The notes: generated by a model not told the origin, from the sequence alone. Positions 8,303-14,934 are shown, counted from the stretch's first letter. The stretch: 25,365 bases of DNA from Neomoorella mulderi (GCA_011375465.1 DRZV01000097.1:1-25365); one strand, 5' to 3'. Numbers and translations are program-made.

Positions 8303-10154
8303 AGGTACTTCTGGTGGGGCAACCCAATACGGGGAAATCGTCCCTTTTAAATGCTCTGACCGGAGCCAGGGCCACCATCTCCAATTATCCTGGTACCACA
8401 GTGGATATACCCATGGGCTGGGTGGAGATGGGATCCAGCCGGATATATTTTTTTATAGATACTCCAGATATCTATAGCCTCACCCCCAGCGGGGAAGAGG
8501 AAAAGGTTACCGCCCGGATGATCCTGGAGGGCGATTACCGGTGCGTAGTACAGGTGGTGGATGCCACCGCCCTGGAGAGGAGCCTGGTATTGACCCTGCA
8601 GTTGGCAGAATTGGGGGTCCCTCTGATTCTGGCCCTGAACTTCCATGAAGAGGCTGAGGCCGAGGGAATCAGGGTAGATGGGGAGGCCCTGGCCAACCTC
8701 CTGGGATCCCCTGTGGTCTTTATAAACCCCATCAAGGGCGAGGTATCCTCCCTACTGGATAACCTGGAGAAGGCCTCTGCTCCCTCATATCTCATCCGCT
8801 ATGATGACCATATAGAAGGGGCTATAGAGTCCCTGCTGCAGAAGATGGATTATGGGGGCCCCCTGAACCCCAGGGGTGTGGCCATAAGGATTTTGGAGGA
8901 CCCCTATAGCCGGGAACTCTTTAAGGCCGTCTTTCCTCAGGAGGTTATCGATAAAATTCAGAGGGAATGCCGACAGTTTCACCCCCATCTGGAAAGGGAC
9001 ATAATGGTAACCCGCTCTGGATATGCCTTTCATCTGGCCGGCCAAGTGCTCATTTTTGAGAGCCCCAAGGGGGAAAAACCGTTACCCTTCCCGGACAGAT
9101 TTATCATAGATAATCCCTGGGGAAGAGCTCTGTTCAGCCTCTTTATATTTCTGCTGATCTTTCTCTCCCTTTTCTATCTGGGTGGATGGTTCCAGAGAGT
9201 ATTGGGGGGATTTTTGGAAGGCCTGGTGGACGATTTAACCCCTTCGCTGGCGGCTTCTAACCCCTTCCTGGGGATATTGATATCTAATGTACTGCTGGGC
9301 TTGGCTGCGGGTATAAGCATAGCGGTGCCTTATGTGGGATTGTTTTACCTGTTTTTAGCCTTTTTAGAAGATACAGGGCTTTTGGCCCGGTTCATCATAG
9401 CCCTGAACAGGCTTATGGGCCACCTCCGGCTACCCGGCAAGGCCATTATACCCCTTCTTTTGGGTTTGGGATGCACGGTGCCTGCCCTCCGATCCACCAG
9501 GATCCTCTCCGGATATGGGGACAGGCTGAAGGTGGCCCTGCTTTATTTGGCGGTGCCCTGTTTCTCCCGCACCGCCATCATCATGGGGGTGGTGGGCCAC
9601 TATGGGGGCTGATCTGGGCCCTGGCCATATATCTACTGAGCGGGATGCTCTTTGTAATAACTGCCAAAGCTGTAGGTCGCCTCTCCCCAGATCCTTTGCC
9701 CTTGATAGAGGAGATGCCCCCTATCGCTGGCCCCTGGCAGCCAATCTGGCCCTGAAGGCTTGGAACCGCATGGAAGATTTTATAAAAATAGTGGTACCCT
9801 TCCTTATAGCAGGAGGAGCTCTTTATGGCCTTTTGGAATACTATGGTCTGACCGACATATTGGTGAAACCCTTTAGCTTCTTGACCGCAGGCTGGCTGGG
9901 ACTGCCTCCCCAGACCATCATACCCCTTCTTTACGGTTTTCTTCAGAAGGATCTGGTCATAGCCATGCTGGCCAATGCCTTGGGGACCCCTGACTTCGGC
10001 TCAGCCCTCACCAAGATCTAGCTGTTCACCTTCGGCCTGGCCGCTACCTGGCAGATGCCCTGTTATAGCCGCCTTTGCCATGTTTGCCAGGGAATTCGGC
10101 TGCCTCAAGGCCCTTGGGGCTGCCCTTCTCATGGGTATTTACGGGCTCTTGTGA
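8299..10154 (+). pseudogene. feoB: FeoB-type ferrous iron transporter, multiply frameshifted
   Basis: GTP-dependent inner-membrane Fe(II) permease. The open part from ATG 8299 to TGA 9612 (437 residues) has a G domain with G1 GQPNTGKS (7-14), G2 NYPGTT, a G3 region DTPD (54-57, usually DxxG) and a G4 region NFHE (114-117, usually NxxD). Membrane segments follow (ALFSLFIFLLIFLSLFYLGG and others), then GLGCTVPA, equivalent to the FeoB GCNVP pore motif. The frame then breaks in the G-run at 9604-9608 (one G missing), again in the C-run at 9717-9721 (one C missing), meets TAG at 10019-10021 where the family has Gln, and shifts once more near 10065 (one extra T). Corrected, the gene would run to TGA 10154 with a normal C-terminus (GCLKALGAALLMGIYGLL), about 618 residues. 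Four lesions and degenerate G motifs mark a decayed gene. Confidence 0.8.
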
Positions 10155-10198
10155 GCGGGTTTGATATACCGGGCGCTGCTCCTGCTTTGAGGTATCGA

Positions 10199-10228
10199 TT
10201 GACACCCTTTTAAAATCTGTGATATAAT
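10199..10228 (+). promoter_or_regulatory. Strong sigma-A promoter for tRNA-Ser(UGA)-tRNA-Ser(GCU)
   Basis: Consensus TTGACA (10199-10204), an 18-base spacer, and perfect TATAAT (10223-10228), ending 15 bases before the first tRNA-Ser. Confidence 0.85.
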
Positions 10229-10243
10229 GGGTATACCCTGATG

Positions 10244-10334
10244 GGAGGGGTGTCCGAGCGGCTTAAGGAGCTGGTCTTGAAAACCAGTGATGCCCGGAAG
10301 GGCACCGTGGGTTCGAATCCCACCCCCTCCGCCA
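10244..10334 (+). tRNA. tRNA-Ser(UGA)
   Basis: Class II tRNA with a long variable arm (GATGCCCGGAAGGGCACC). Acceptor GGAGGGG/CCCCTCC, anticodon loop CTTGAAA (anticodon TGA), T-arm GTGGG-TTCGAAT-CCCAC, encoded CCA. Confidence 0.95.
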
Positions 10335-10343
10335 CAGGCATGA

Positions 10344-10437
10344 GGAGAGATGGCCGAGAGGTCGAAGGCGGTCGCCTGCTAAGCGACTGTACGGGCTAAA
10401 ACCCGTACCGTGGGTTCGAATCCCACTCTCTCCGCCA
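10344..10437 (+). tRNA. tRNA-Ser(GCU)
   Basis: Class II tRNA. Acceptor GGAGAGA/TCTCTCC, anticodon stem GTCGC/GCGAC with loop CTGCTAA (anticodon GCT), variable arm TACGGGCTAAAACCCGTA, encoded CCA. It reads AGC/AGU codons and is probably on the same transcript as the preceding tRNA-Ser, 9 bases away. Confidence 0.95.
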
Positions 10438-10442
10438 GAAGA

Positions 10443-10463
10443 GGGGGCACGAGGAGTGTCCCC
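10443..10463 (+). terminator. Hairpin after the first tRNA-Ser pair, possible terminator
   Basis: An 8-bp stem (GGGGGCAC with GTGTCCCC, one G-T pair) with a GAGGA loop, 5 bases after the tRNA-Ser(GCU) CCA. No T-run follows, so it may be a weak terminator or a 3' processing/stability element. A new promoter begins 10 bases later. Confidence 0.4.
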
Positions 10464-10473
10464 CCGAAATCCC

Positions 10474-10502
10474 TTGACTCTGGTTTAAAGATCTGCTAAG
10501 AT
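10474..10502 (+). promoter_or_regulatory. Sigma-A promoter for tRNA-Arg x2-tadA-tRNA-Ser
   Basis: TTGACT (10474-10479), a 17-base spacer and TAAGAT (10497-10502), 12 bases before tRNA-Arg(ACG). No terminator is visible before tadA, so this promoter probably drives tadA too. Confidence 0.7.
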
Positions 10503-10514
10503 GATAAAAGACGC

Positions 10515-10591
10515 GCGCCCGTAGCTCAACAGGATAGAGTAACTGGCTACGAACCAGGAGGTTGGGGGTTCGAGTCCCTCCGGGCGCGCCA
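10515..10591 (+). tRNA. tRNA-Arg(ACG)
   Basis: Acceptor GCGCCCG/CGGGCGC, anticodon loop CTACGAA (anticodon ACG), T-arm GGGGG-TTCGAGT-CCCTC, encoded CCA. Its A34 is the usual bacterial target of the deaminase TadA, which is encoded about 105 bases downstream. Confidence 0.95.
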
Positions 10592-10601
10592 ATATTATCA
10601 T

Positions 10602-10678
10602 GCGTCTGTAGCTCAGGAGGATAGAGCAGCGGTTTCCTAAACCGCGGGTCGGGGGTTCGAGTCCCTCCAGGCGCACCA
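10602..10678 (+). tRNA. tRNA-Arg(CCU)
   Basis: Acceptor GCGTCTG/CAGGCGC with one T-G pair, anticodon stem GCGGT/ACCGC with loop TTCCTAA (anticodon CCT), T-arm GGGGG-TTCGAGT-CCCTC, encoded CCA. It decodes AGG, which is the commonest-looking Arg codon in the genes of this window. Confidence 0.94.
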
Positions 10679-10696
10679 TATAAGAGGGGGTCCCGG

Positions 10697-11155
10697 GTGG
10701 ACCACCATTTCTTTATGAGGGAAGCCCTGAAAGAGGCGGAGAGGGCCTATGCCCTGGGAGAAGTTCCCGTGGGAGCTGTGGTGGTGGACCCCGGGGGCAG
10801 GATAGTGGCCAGGGCAGCCAATCTGCGGGAAAAGGAAAAGGATCCCACTGCCCACGCGGAAATCCTGGCCTTGAGGCAGGCCGCTCAGGTGGTGGGCGAC
10901 TGGAGATTGGAGGGTTACACCATCTATGTGACCCTGGAGCCCTGCCCCATGTGCGCGGGGGCCATCCTGGAAGCCAGGATTTGGAGGCTGGTGTTCGGGA
11001 CCCTGGATCCCCTGAAGGGAGCCGCAGGCACAGTTATACACCTCTTCTCCCATCCAGCCCTGGGGTTTCGAGGAGAAGTCCTGGGGGGCATCCTGGAAGG
11101 GGAGTGTTCTGAACTCTTGAAAAAGTTCTTCCGAGAATTGCGGAGAGATGGCTGA
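10697..11155 (+). CDS. tadA: tRNA-specific adenosine deaminase TadA
   Basis: Zn-dependent deaminase that converts A34 to inosine in tRNA-Arg(ACG). The product has 152 residues, normal length. GTG 10697 is used because AGAGGGGG (about 10683-10690) precedes it and it lies 18 bases after the tRNA-Arg(CCU) CCA. The cytidine-deaminase-fold motifs are complete: HAE at 53-55 (zinc ligand His53 and proton-shuttle Glu55) and PCPMC at 82-86 (Cys83 and Cys86). The C-terminus FFRELRRDG ends at TGA 11153-11155. The last 14 bases of the gene (11142-11155), including the stop, are also the first 14 bases of tRNA-Ser(CGA). Likely co-transcribed with its substrate tRNA-Arg(ACG). The tadA-SRP RNA-dnaX order is the usual Firmicutes arrangement. 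Confidence 0.96.
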   Translation: MDHHFFMREALKEAERAYALGEVPVGAVVVDPGGRIVARAANLREKEKDPTAHAEILALRQAAQVVGDWRLEGYTIYVTLEPCPMCAGAILEARIWRLVFGTLDPLKGAAGTVIHLFSHPALGFRGEVLGGILEGECSELLKKFFRELRRDG

Positions 11156-11234
11156 GTGGCCGAAAGCGCTCGACTCGAAATCGAGTAGGCGGCCAAAAGC
11201 CGCCTCGTGGGTTCGAATCCCACTCTCTCCGCCA
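11142..11234 (+). tRNA. tRNA-Ser(CGA), overlapping the 3' end of tadA
   Basis: Class II tRNA. Acceptor GGAGAGA/TCTCTCC, anticodon stem CTCGA/TCGAG with loop CTCGAAA (anticodon CGA), long variable arm GGCGGCCAAAAGCCGCC, T-arm GTGGG-TTCGAAT-CCCAC, encoded CCA. Its first 14 bases are shared with tadA. No separate promoter is seen just upstream, so it probably relies on the tadA transcript. Confidence 0.95.
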
Positions 11235-11272
11235 GGATACACAGGGCGCCAAGCCCTTGCCATAGATCCCAC

Positions 11273-11301
11273 TTGAACTGGCCAGATCGCAGATATATAA
11301 T
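11273..11301 (+). promoter_or_regulatory. Sigma-A promoter for tRNA-Ser(GGA) and SRP RNA
   Basis: TTGAAC (11273-11278), a 17-base spacer and perfect TATAAT (11296-11301), 19 bases before tRNA-Ser(GGA). Confidence 0.75.
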
Positions 11302-11320
11302 AAAAATACAAAGAGACCGG

Positions 11321-11413
11321 GGAGAGATGGCTGAGGGGTCGAAAGCACTCGCCTGGAAAGCGAGTAGGCGGCCAAAAGCCGCCTCGTGGGTTCGAATCCC
11401 ACTCTCTCCGCCA
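11321..11413 (+). tRNA. tRNA-Ser(GGA)
   Basis: Class II tRNA. Acceptor GGAGAGA/TCTCTCC, anticodon stem CTCGC/GCGAG with loop CTGGAAA (anticodon GGA), the same variable arm as tRNA-Ser(CGA), encoded CCA. By hand it differs from that gene at only about 6 of 93 positions, mainly in the D and anticodon arms, indicating a recent duplication or gene conversion. Confidence 0.95.
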
Positions 11414-11420
11414 GGATTAG

Positions 11421-11699
11421 GGATTGACCGTGCTAGACGGGGAGGTAGCGGTGCCCTGTAGCCCGCAATCCGCTATAGCGGGGTCGAAGTCCCACTGGCG
11501 GGCCGGGTCTGTAGGGACCGGCCGATGTAAGGGGTGAAGAGGGCTGGGCCCTGCGCAGCGAGGACTCATGAACCCCGTCAGGTCCGGAAGGAAGCAGCGG
11601 TAAGTGAGCCCCCTCGGGTGCGGCAGGGGCGCCTGGCCGGAGCCACCTGCATCGGTACCGCCTGGAGATCCTGTTCAACAGTGGGTGCACGGTCAATCC
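11421..11699 (+). ncRNA. ffs: Signal recognition particle RNA, large Bacillus type with Alu domain
   Basis: Scaffold RNA of the SRP, which binds Ffh and targets membrane and secreted proteins. The 5' Alu domain closely resembles B. subtilis scRNA (CCGTGCTA...GGGGAGGTAGCGGTGCCCTGTA...GCAATCCGCT). The conserved helix 8 core reads GTCAGGTCCGGAAGGAAGCA at about 11577-11596. The 5' GGATTGACCGTGC pairs with the 3' GCACGGTCAATCC to close the molecule, which sets the ends; mature ends could differ by a few bases. Length is about 279, as expected for the large form. It begins 7 bases after the tRNA-Ser(GGA) CCA and ends 10 bases before a strong terminator. Confidence 0.96.
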
Positions 11700-11709
11700 T
11701 GGAGTTGCC

Positions 11710-11741
11710 AAGGGATTATTCCAGAGGAATAATCCCTTTTT
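11710..11741 (+). terminator. Rho-independent terminator after SRP RNA
   Basis: A perfect 13-bp stem (AAGGGATTATTCC / GGAATAATCCCTT) with an AGA loop, followed by T's to 11741. It lies 25 bases before the dnaX start. Confidence 0.9.
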
Positions 11742-11765
11742 AATATACATCGGAGAAGGGAAAAA

Positions 11766-13268
11766 GTGGCATCCTACCAGGCTTTGTATCGCCAGTGGAG
11801 ACCCAAAACCTTCAGGGAAGTGGTGGGCCAGGAGCACGTGGTACATACCTTGAAGTCCGCCTTGCTGCACCACCGCTTGGTCCATGCCTATCTCTTCTGC
11901 GGACCTCGGGGTACTGGGAAGACCAGCATAGCCCGGATTCTGGCCAAAGCCCTGAACTGCCTCCATCCCCAGGAGGGAGAACCCTGTACCTCATGCCTCA
12001 ACTGCCAGAGGATAGACGAGGGCAGTTCCCTGGACGTGTTCGAAATGGATGCTGCCTCCCACAGGGGGATAGATGAGATACGTTATCTCATAGATAAAAT
12101 CCCCTTGAGCCCCGTGGAGGGTAAATATAAGGTCTATATTGTGGATGAGGTCCACATGCTGACCACCGAAGCCTTCAACGCCCTCCTGAAAACCCTGGAG
12201 GAACCCCCACCCCATGCCCTGTTCATCCTGGCCACCACCGAGCCCAGGAAGGTGCCTCCCACCATCCTATCCCGGTGCCAGCGTTTCGATTTCAGGCTCC
12301 TCACCCCGGAACAGATAAAGGCCCGGCTGAACCAGGTGGCGGAAGCTGAAGGGTTTTCTTTAGAGGCCTCTGCCCTGAATTTGCTGGCCAGGAAGGCCCG
12401 GGGTAGCCTCAGGGACGGCTTGAGCCTTCTGGATCAGGTCCTGACGGCCTCTGCCCATCCCCATATCCGGGAGGAACAGGTGGCCCTTCTCATAGGCACT
12501 CCTCCAGGGGAGGACATGGTGAAGATCTTCAGCCTTCTGGCTGATGGGGATGCCCTTAATCTTTTTTACACTTTAGAAAAGATCCTCTCCCGAGGTGTGG
12601 ATCCCAAATCGCTGGTGGAAGACCTGGTGGCCTGGGGTCGGCATCTGCTCTTCCTGAGCCTGGACCCCTCCTTCGACACCGGGGAGTTGGGGGCCGAGGG
12701 AGAGAAGCTGAAGAAGCTGGCTCCCCGTTTTTCCCCCCAGAGGATCCTGGGACTTTTGGAGAGGTTACAACAGGTGGAGGTGAACCTGCGCTGGCACGAG
12801 GAGCCCCGGTTCCTCCTGGAGGTGGCGTTAGGGGATTTTCTTTTATCCTCCCCTCCCTGGGAAGAATTCCAGCGCCGCTTGGCGGTATTGGAAAGGCGAG
12901 TGGAAGCCCTGGAGAGGAAAGGGGTTGGAGGGGGGGATAAATTACAGGCCCTTCAGACCACCGGCTCGCCCTCGGAGGGGCAGCTAAGGGAAAAATGGGC
13001 CCAGGTGCTCAAAATTGCCCGCCAGAAGAGCATCCAGTTACAGGCCTATCTGCGGGAAGGGATCCCCATAGCTCTGGGAGGGGATAGATTGGTGGTGGAA
13101 GTTAAAGCCGACTTCCATAGGGGCATGTTGGAGCAGCCCCACAACCGCCAGCAGGTGGAGAGGATTCTAGAAAGGGTCTGGGGCTATCCCTTGAAGTTAC
13201 AGGTGGTGGCCAACAGGGAAGAGATGGAAAAGGAGGGCATAGGCCCGGCGACGGAAATCGAAGATTAG
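11766..13268 (+). CDS. dnaX: DNA polymerase III subunit gamma/tau
   Basis: Clamp-loader ATPase of the replicative polymerase, 500 residues. GTG 11766 is used (CGGAGAAGGGA upstream at about 11751-11761), giving the canonical MASYQALYRQWRPKTF start. AAA+ features are the Walker A GPRGTGKT (46-53), a four-Cys zinc module (C65, C74, C77, C80), Walker B VDEVHML (Asp127, Glu128), sensor 1 LATTEPRKVPPTILSRC with the arginine finger near R170, then collar domain III to about 360. A shorter C-terminal tau-like region follows. It is shorter than E. coli tau (643), which is usual in Firmicutes. I found no A6G-type slippery site for programmed gamma synthesis. Followed 11 bases later by ybaB. Confidence 0.96.
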   Translation: MASYQALYRQWRPKTFREVVGQEHVVHTLKSALLHHRLVHAYLFCGPRGTGKTSIARILAKALNCLHPQEGEPCTSCLNCQRIDEGSSLDVFEMDAASHRGIDEIRYLIDKIPLSPVEGKYKVYIVDEVHMLTTEAFNALLKTLEEPPPHALFILATTEPRKVPPTILSRCQRFDFRLLTPEQIKARLNQVAEAEGFSLEASALNLLARKARGSLRDGLSLLDQVLTASAHPHIREEQVALLIGTPPGEDMVKIFSLLADGDALNLFYTLEKILSRGVDPKSLVEDLVAWGRHLLFLSLDPSFDTGELGAEGEKLKKLAPRFSPQRILGLLERLQQVEVNLRWHEEPRFLLEVALGDFLLSSPPWEEFQRRLAVLERRVEALERKGVGGGDKLQALQTTGSPSEGQLREKWAQVLKIARQKSIQLQAYLREGIPIALGGDRLVVEVKADFHRGMLEQPHNRQQVERILERVWGYPLKLQVVANREEMEKEGIGPATEIED

Positions 13269-13279
13269 GAGGTTTTCCC

Positions 13280-13585
13280 ATGAATTTAAACAAGATGATG
13301 AAAGAAATGCAGAAAATGCAGGCCAAGATAGCCAAGCTCCAGGAGGAACTGGGGGAGAGGGTCGTAGAGGCTTCTGCCGGAGGGGGTGCGGTGAAGGTGA
13401 AGGCCAACGGCCGCCAGGAAATAGTTGAGATAAAAATAGATCCCCAGGTGGTGGAAGCCCAGGACGTGGAGATGCTCCAGGACCTGATCGTGGCAGCCGT
13501 GAACCAGGCCTTGAGGGAGGCCCAGCAGATGGTGGCCCAGGAAATGGGGAAAATCACCGGTAACCTGCCGTTGCCGGGGTTCTAA
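13280..13585 (+). CDS. ybaB: YbaB/EbfC-family nucleoid-associated protein
   Basis: Small dimeric DNA-binding protein of the YbaB/EbfC family, 101 residues, normal length. The N-terminal helix (MNLNKMMKEMQKMQAKIAKLQEEL) has the Met-rich coiled-coil look of the family. A GGG-rich beta segment (VVEASAGGGAVKVKANGRQEIVEIKIDP) and a C-terminal helix (EMLQDLIVAAVNQALREAQQ) follow, with the typical ITGNLPLPGF end. ATG 13280 has an AGGAGG site at about 13267-13272, overlapping the dnaX stop. The dnaX-ybaB-recR order is conserved widely in bacteria. The precise role in replication or repair is not settled for the family. Confidence 0.95.
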   Translation: MNLNKMMKEMQKMQAKIAKLQEELGERVVEASAGGGAVKVKANGRQEIVEIKIDPQVVEAQDVEMLQDLIVAAVNQALREAQQMVAQEMGKITGNLPLPGF

Positions 13586-13589
13586 GGCC

Positions 13590-14189
13590 ATGCTCTATCC
13601 TCGGCCTTTCAGTCAGCTCATCGCCTGCCTATCCCGGCTGCCCGGGATAGGTCCCAAGACTGCCCAGAGATTAGCCCTGCACCTTCTGCAGGCCCCCCAA
13701 GGGGAGGCAGAGGCCCTGGCCAAGGCCATCCTGGAAGCCCGGCAGAAGGTGTTCGCCTGTTCCCTATGCGGTAACCTCACTGATCAGGATCCCTGTCTCC
13801 TCTGTCGGGATCCGGAGAGGGACAGGGGGGTGATATGCGTGGTGGAGACGGCCAGGGACATATGGGCCTTGGAGCGGACCGGTTACTACAAGGGCAGCTA
13901 TCATGTCCTGGGGGGAGCCCTCTCTCCGGCGGAAGGGGTTGGGCCAGAAGAGCTGAGGATAAAAGAGCTTCTGGAGCGGATCCGGGAGGGAAGGGTGAGG
14001 GAGGTGATCCTGGCCACCGACGCCGACGTGGAAGGGGAAGCCACCGCTTTTTATCTGTTTCGCCTTATAAAACCCATGGGCGTCAAAGTTACCCGGCTGG
14101 CCTACGGCATCCCGGTGGGCAGCAATCTGGAGTATACCGACGAAGTTACCTTGACCAGGGCTTTTACCGGGCGCCAGGAAATGGAATAA
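13590..14189 (+). CDS. recR: Recombination protein RecR
   Basis: Recombinational repair mediator acting with RecF and RecO on single-stranded gaps, 199 residues, normal length. An N-terminal helix-hairpin-helix (SRLPGIGPKTAQRLALHLL, about 15-33) is followed by a four-Cys zinc finger (C57, C60, C69, C72). The TOPRIM domain (ICVVETARDIWALERTGYYKGSYHVLGGALSP) and the Walker-like LATDADVEGEATAFYL follow, then the C-terminal YGIPVGSNLEYTDEVTLTRA. ATG 13590 is only 4 bases after the ybaB stop and has a poor ribosome-binding site of its own, which suggests translational coupling to ybaB. Confidence 0.97.
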   Translation: MLYPRPFSQLIACLSRLPGIGPKTAQRLALHLLQAPQGEAEALAKAILEARQKVFACSLCGNLTDQDPCLLCRDPERDRGVICVVETARDIWALERTGYYKGSYHVLGGALSPAEGVGPEELRIKELLERIREGRVREVILATDADVEGEATAFYLFRLIKPMGVKVTRLAYGIPVGSNLEYTDEVTLTRAFTGRQEME

Positions 14190-14244
14190 AATAACAACAA
14201 GAAAAATCCCCCCACGGCATAAAATATAGTAGATCAGTTGGGGG

Positions 14245-14445
14245 GTGCCTCTGGTGGAAGGGGAAAGGAGAGATCTCCTGGAGGCTCTGGAAGATGCCTG
14301 GGAAGAATGGCAGGCAGCCCAAAACTTCTTTTCAGAAGCAGCTGATCCCGATCTTGTAGATCAGGCTATTTTCCGCCTGGAGGCAGCAGAGAGGAGATAC
14401 GATTATCTTTGGAAACTCTTCAGGCAAAAATACAAGGGGGAGTGA
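14245..14445 (+). CDS. yaaL: YaaL-like protein (DUF2508)
   Basis: A 66-residue, highly charged, predicted helical protein (DLLEALEDAWEEWQAAQNFFSEAADPDLVDQAIFRLEAAERRYDYLWKLFRQKY). Size, the W...AExRYxYL pattern and position between recR and bofA match B. subtilis YaaL; function unknown. GTG 14245 is used, but its G is the last base of the only nearby G-run, so the start is uncertain; GTG 14254 is an alternative. The G-run can pair with a C-run 30 bases upstream. The stop TGA 14443-14445 is two bases before the bofA ATG, so coupling is likely. Confidence 0.75.
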   Translation: MPLVEGERRDLLEALEDAWEEWQAAQNFFSEAADPDLVDQAIFRLEAAERRYDYLWKLFRQKYKGE

Positions 14446-14447
14446 AG

Positions 14448-14714
14448 ATGGGGGAGAGCTTGCAAGGGGGGTTGGCCCTCCTCTTTTTGTTCTTCCTCTT
14501 CTACGTTGTCTTTAATTTTATGGCCAAGCCCCTGCGCTTCCTGGCCAAGCTGGTTATAAACTCCCTGTTGGGGCTTTTACTTTTGTGCACCTTCAACTTC
14601 ATAGGGGGATATTTCGGTTTTACCGTGCCCCTCAACTGGTTAACTGTGTTGGTGGCGGGCTTCCTGGGTTTGCTCGGTCTCATGCTCCTGGTGTTTTTCC
14701 GATGGATCCTGTGA
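14448..14714 (+). CDS. bofA: BofA-like pro-sigma-K processing inhibitor, integral membrane protein
   Basis: An 88-residue membrane protein. ATG 14448 follows GGGGGAG (14436-14442). Three hydrophobic segments are visible (about 8-25, 34-55 and 63-84). The central part FLAKLVINSLLGLLLLCTFNFIGGYFGFTVPLNWLTVLVAGFLGLLGLM matches the BofA family, including the conserved N...G...P.N.......GxxGxxG pattern. In B. subtilis, BofA with SpoIVFA holds the SpoIVFB protease inactive in the outer forespore membrane until engulfment is complete. The recR-yaaL-bofA order is conserved. Its presence suggests a spore-former, although bofA-like genes can outlive sporulation. Confidence 0.85.
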   Translation: MGESLQGGLALLFLFFLFYVVFNFMAKPLRFLAKLVINSLLGLLLLCTFNFIGGYFGFTVPLNWLTVLVAGFLGLLGLMLLVFFRWIL

Positions 14715-14934
14715 TATGTTTAATTTTTTAAAAAACCAGCAGGAGAATTGGAATTTTTGGCGTATACAACATAGAGGCGAACTATAAGAAAGTGTGGAGG
14801 CATGGGTATCTAGCCCTCAGGTTAAACTAATTGGGGGTGGTAGAAAACAATTGACCTTTAGGGCAAGAGGATTTCCTCCCGTGGACTCGTATCAATCGTA
14901 TCAGAAATATTAAATGTTTGAAAGGAGGATGCAT
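14715..14934 (+). other. Intergenic region before fhs, no clear gene or riboswitch
   Basis: About 220 bases, AT-richer than the surroundings. It holds an isolated TTGACC (14851-14856) without a matching -10 at normal spacing, TATACA (14763-14768) without a clear -35, and a small GAGGA/TCCTC palindrome near 14867-14878. I do not recognise a THF riboswitch, terminator or open frame. Confidence 0.4.

Noticed and set aside
7078..10154. Genome-wide recoding of TAG (for example as pyrrolysine)
   Set aside because: dnaX, fhs and the L7Ae gene end correctly at TAG, and the interrupted genes also carry frameshifts that recoding would not repair.
12900..13268. Programmed frameshift in dnaX producing gamma
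   Set aside because: No A-rich slippery heptamer with downstream hairpin was seen; a G-run near 12938 is in frame and lacks supporting signals.
14715..14934. Tetrahydrofolate riboswitch before fhs
   Set aside because: I could not find the conserved GGAGAGUAG-type core or a supporting fold; only unpaired promoter-like fragments are visible.
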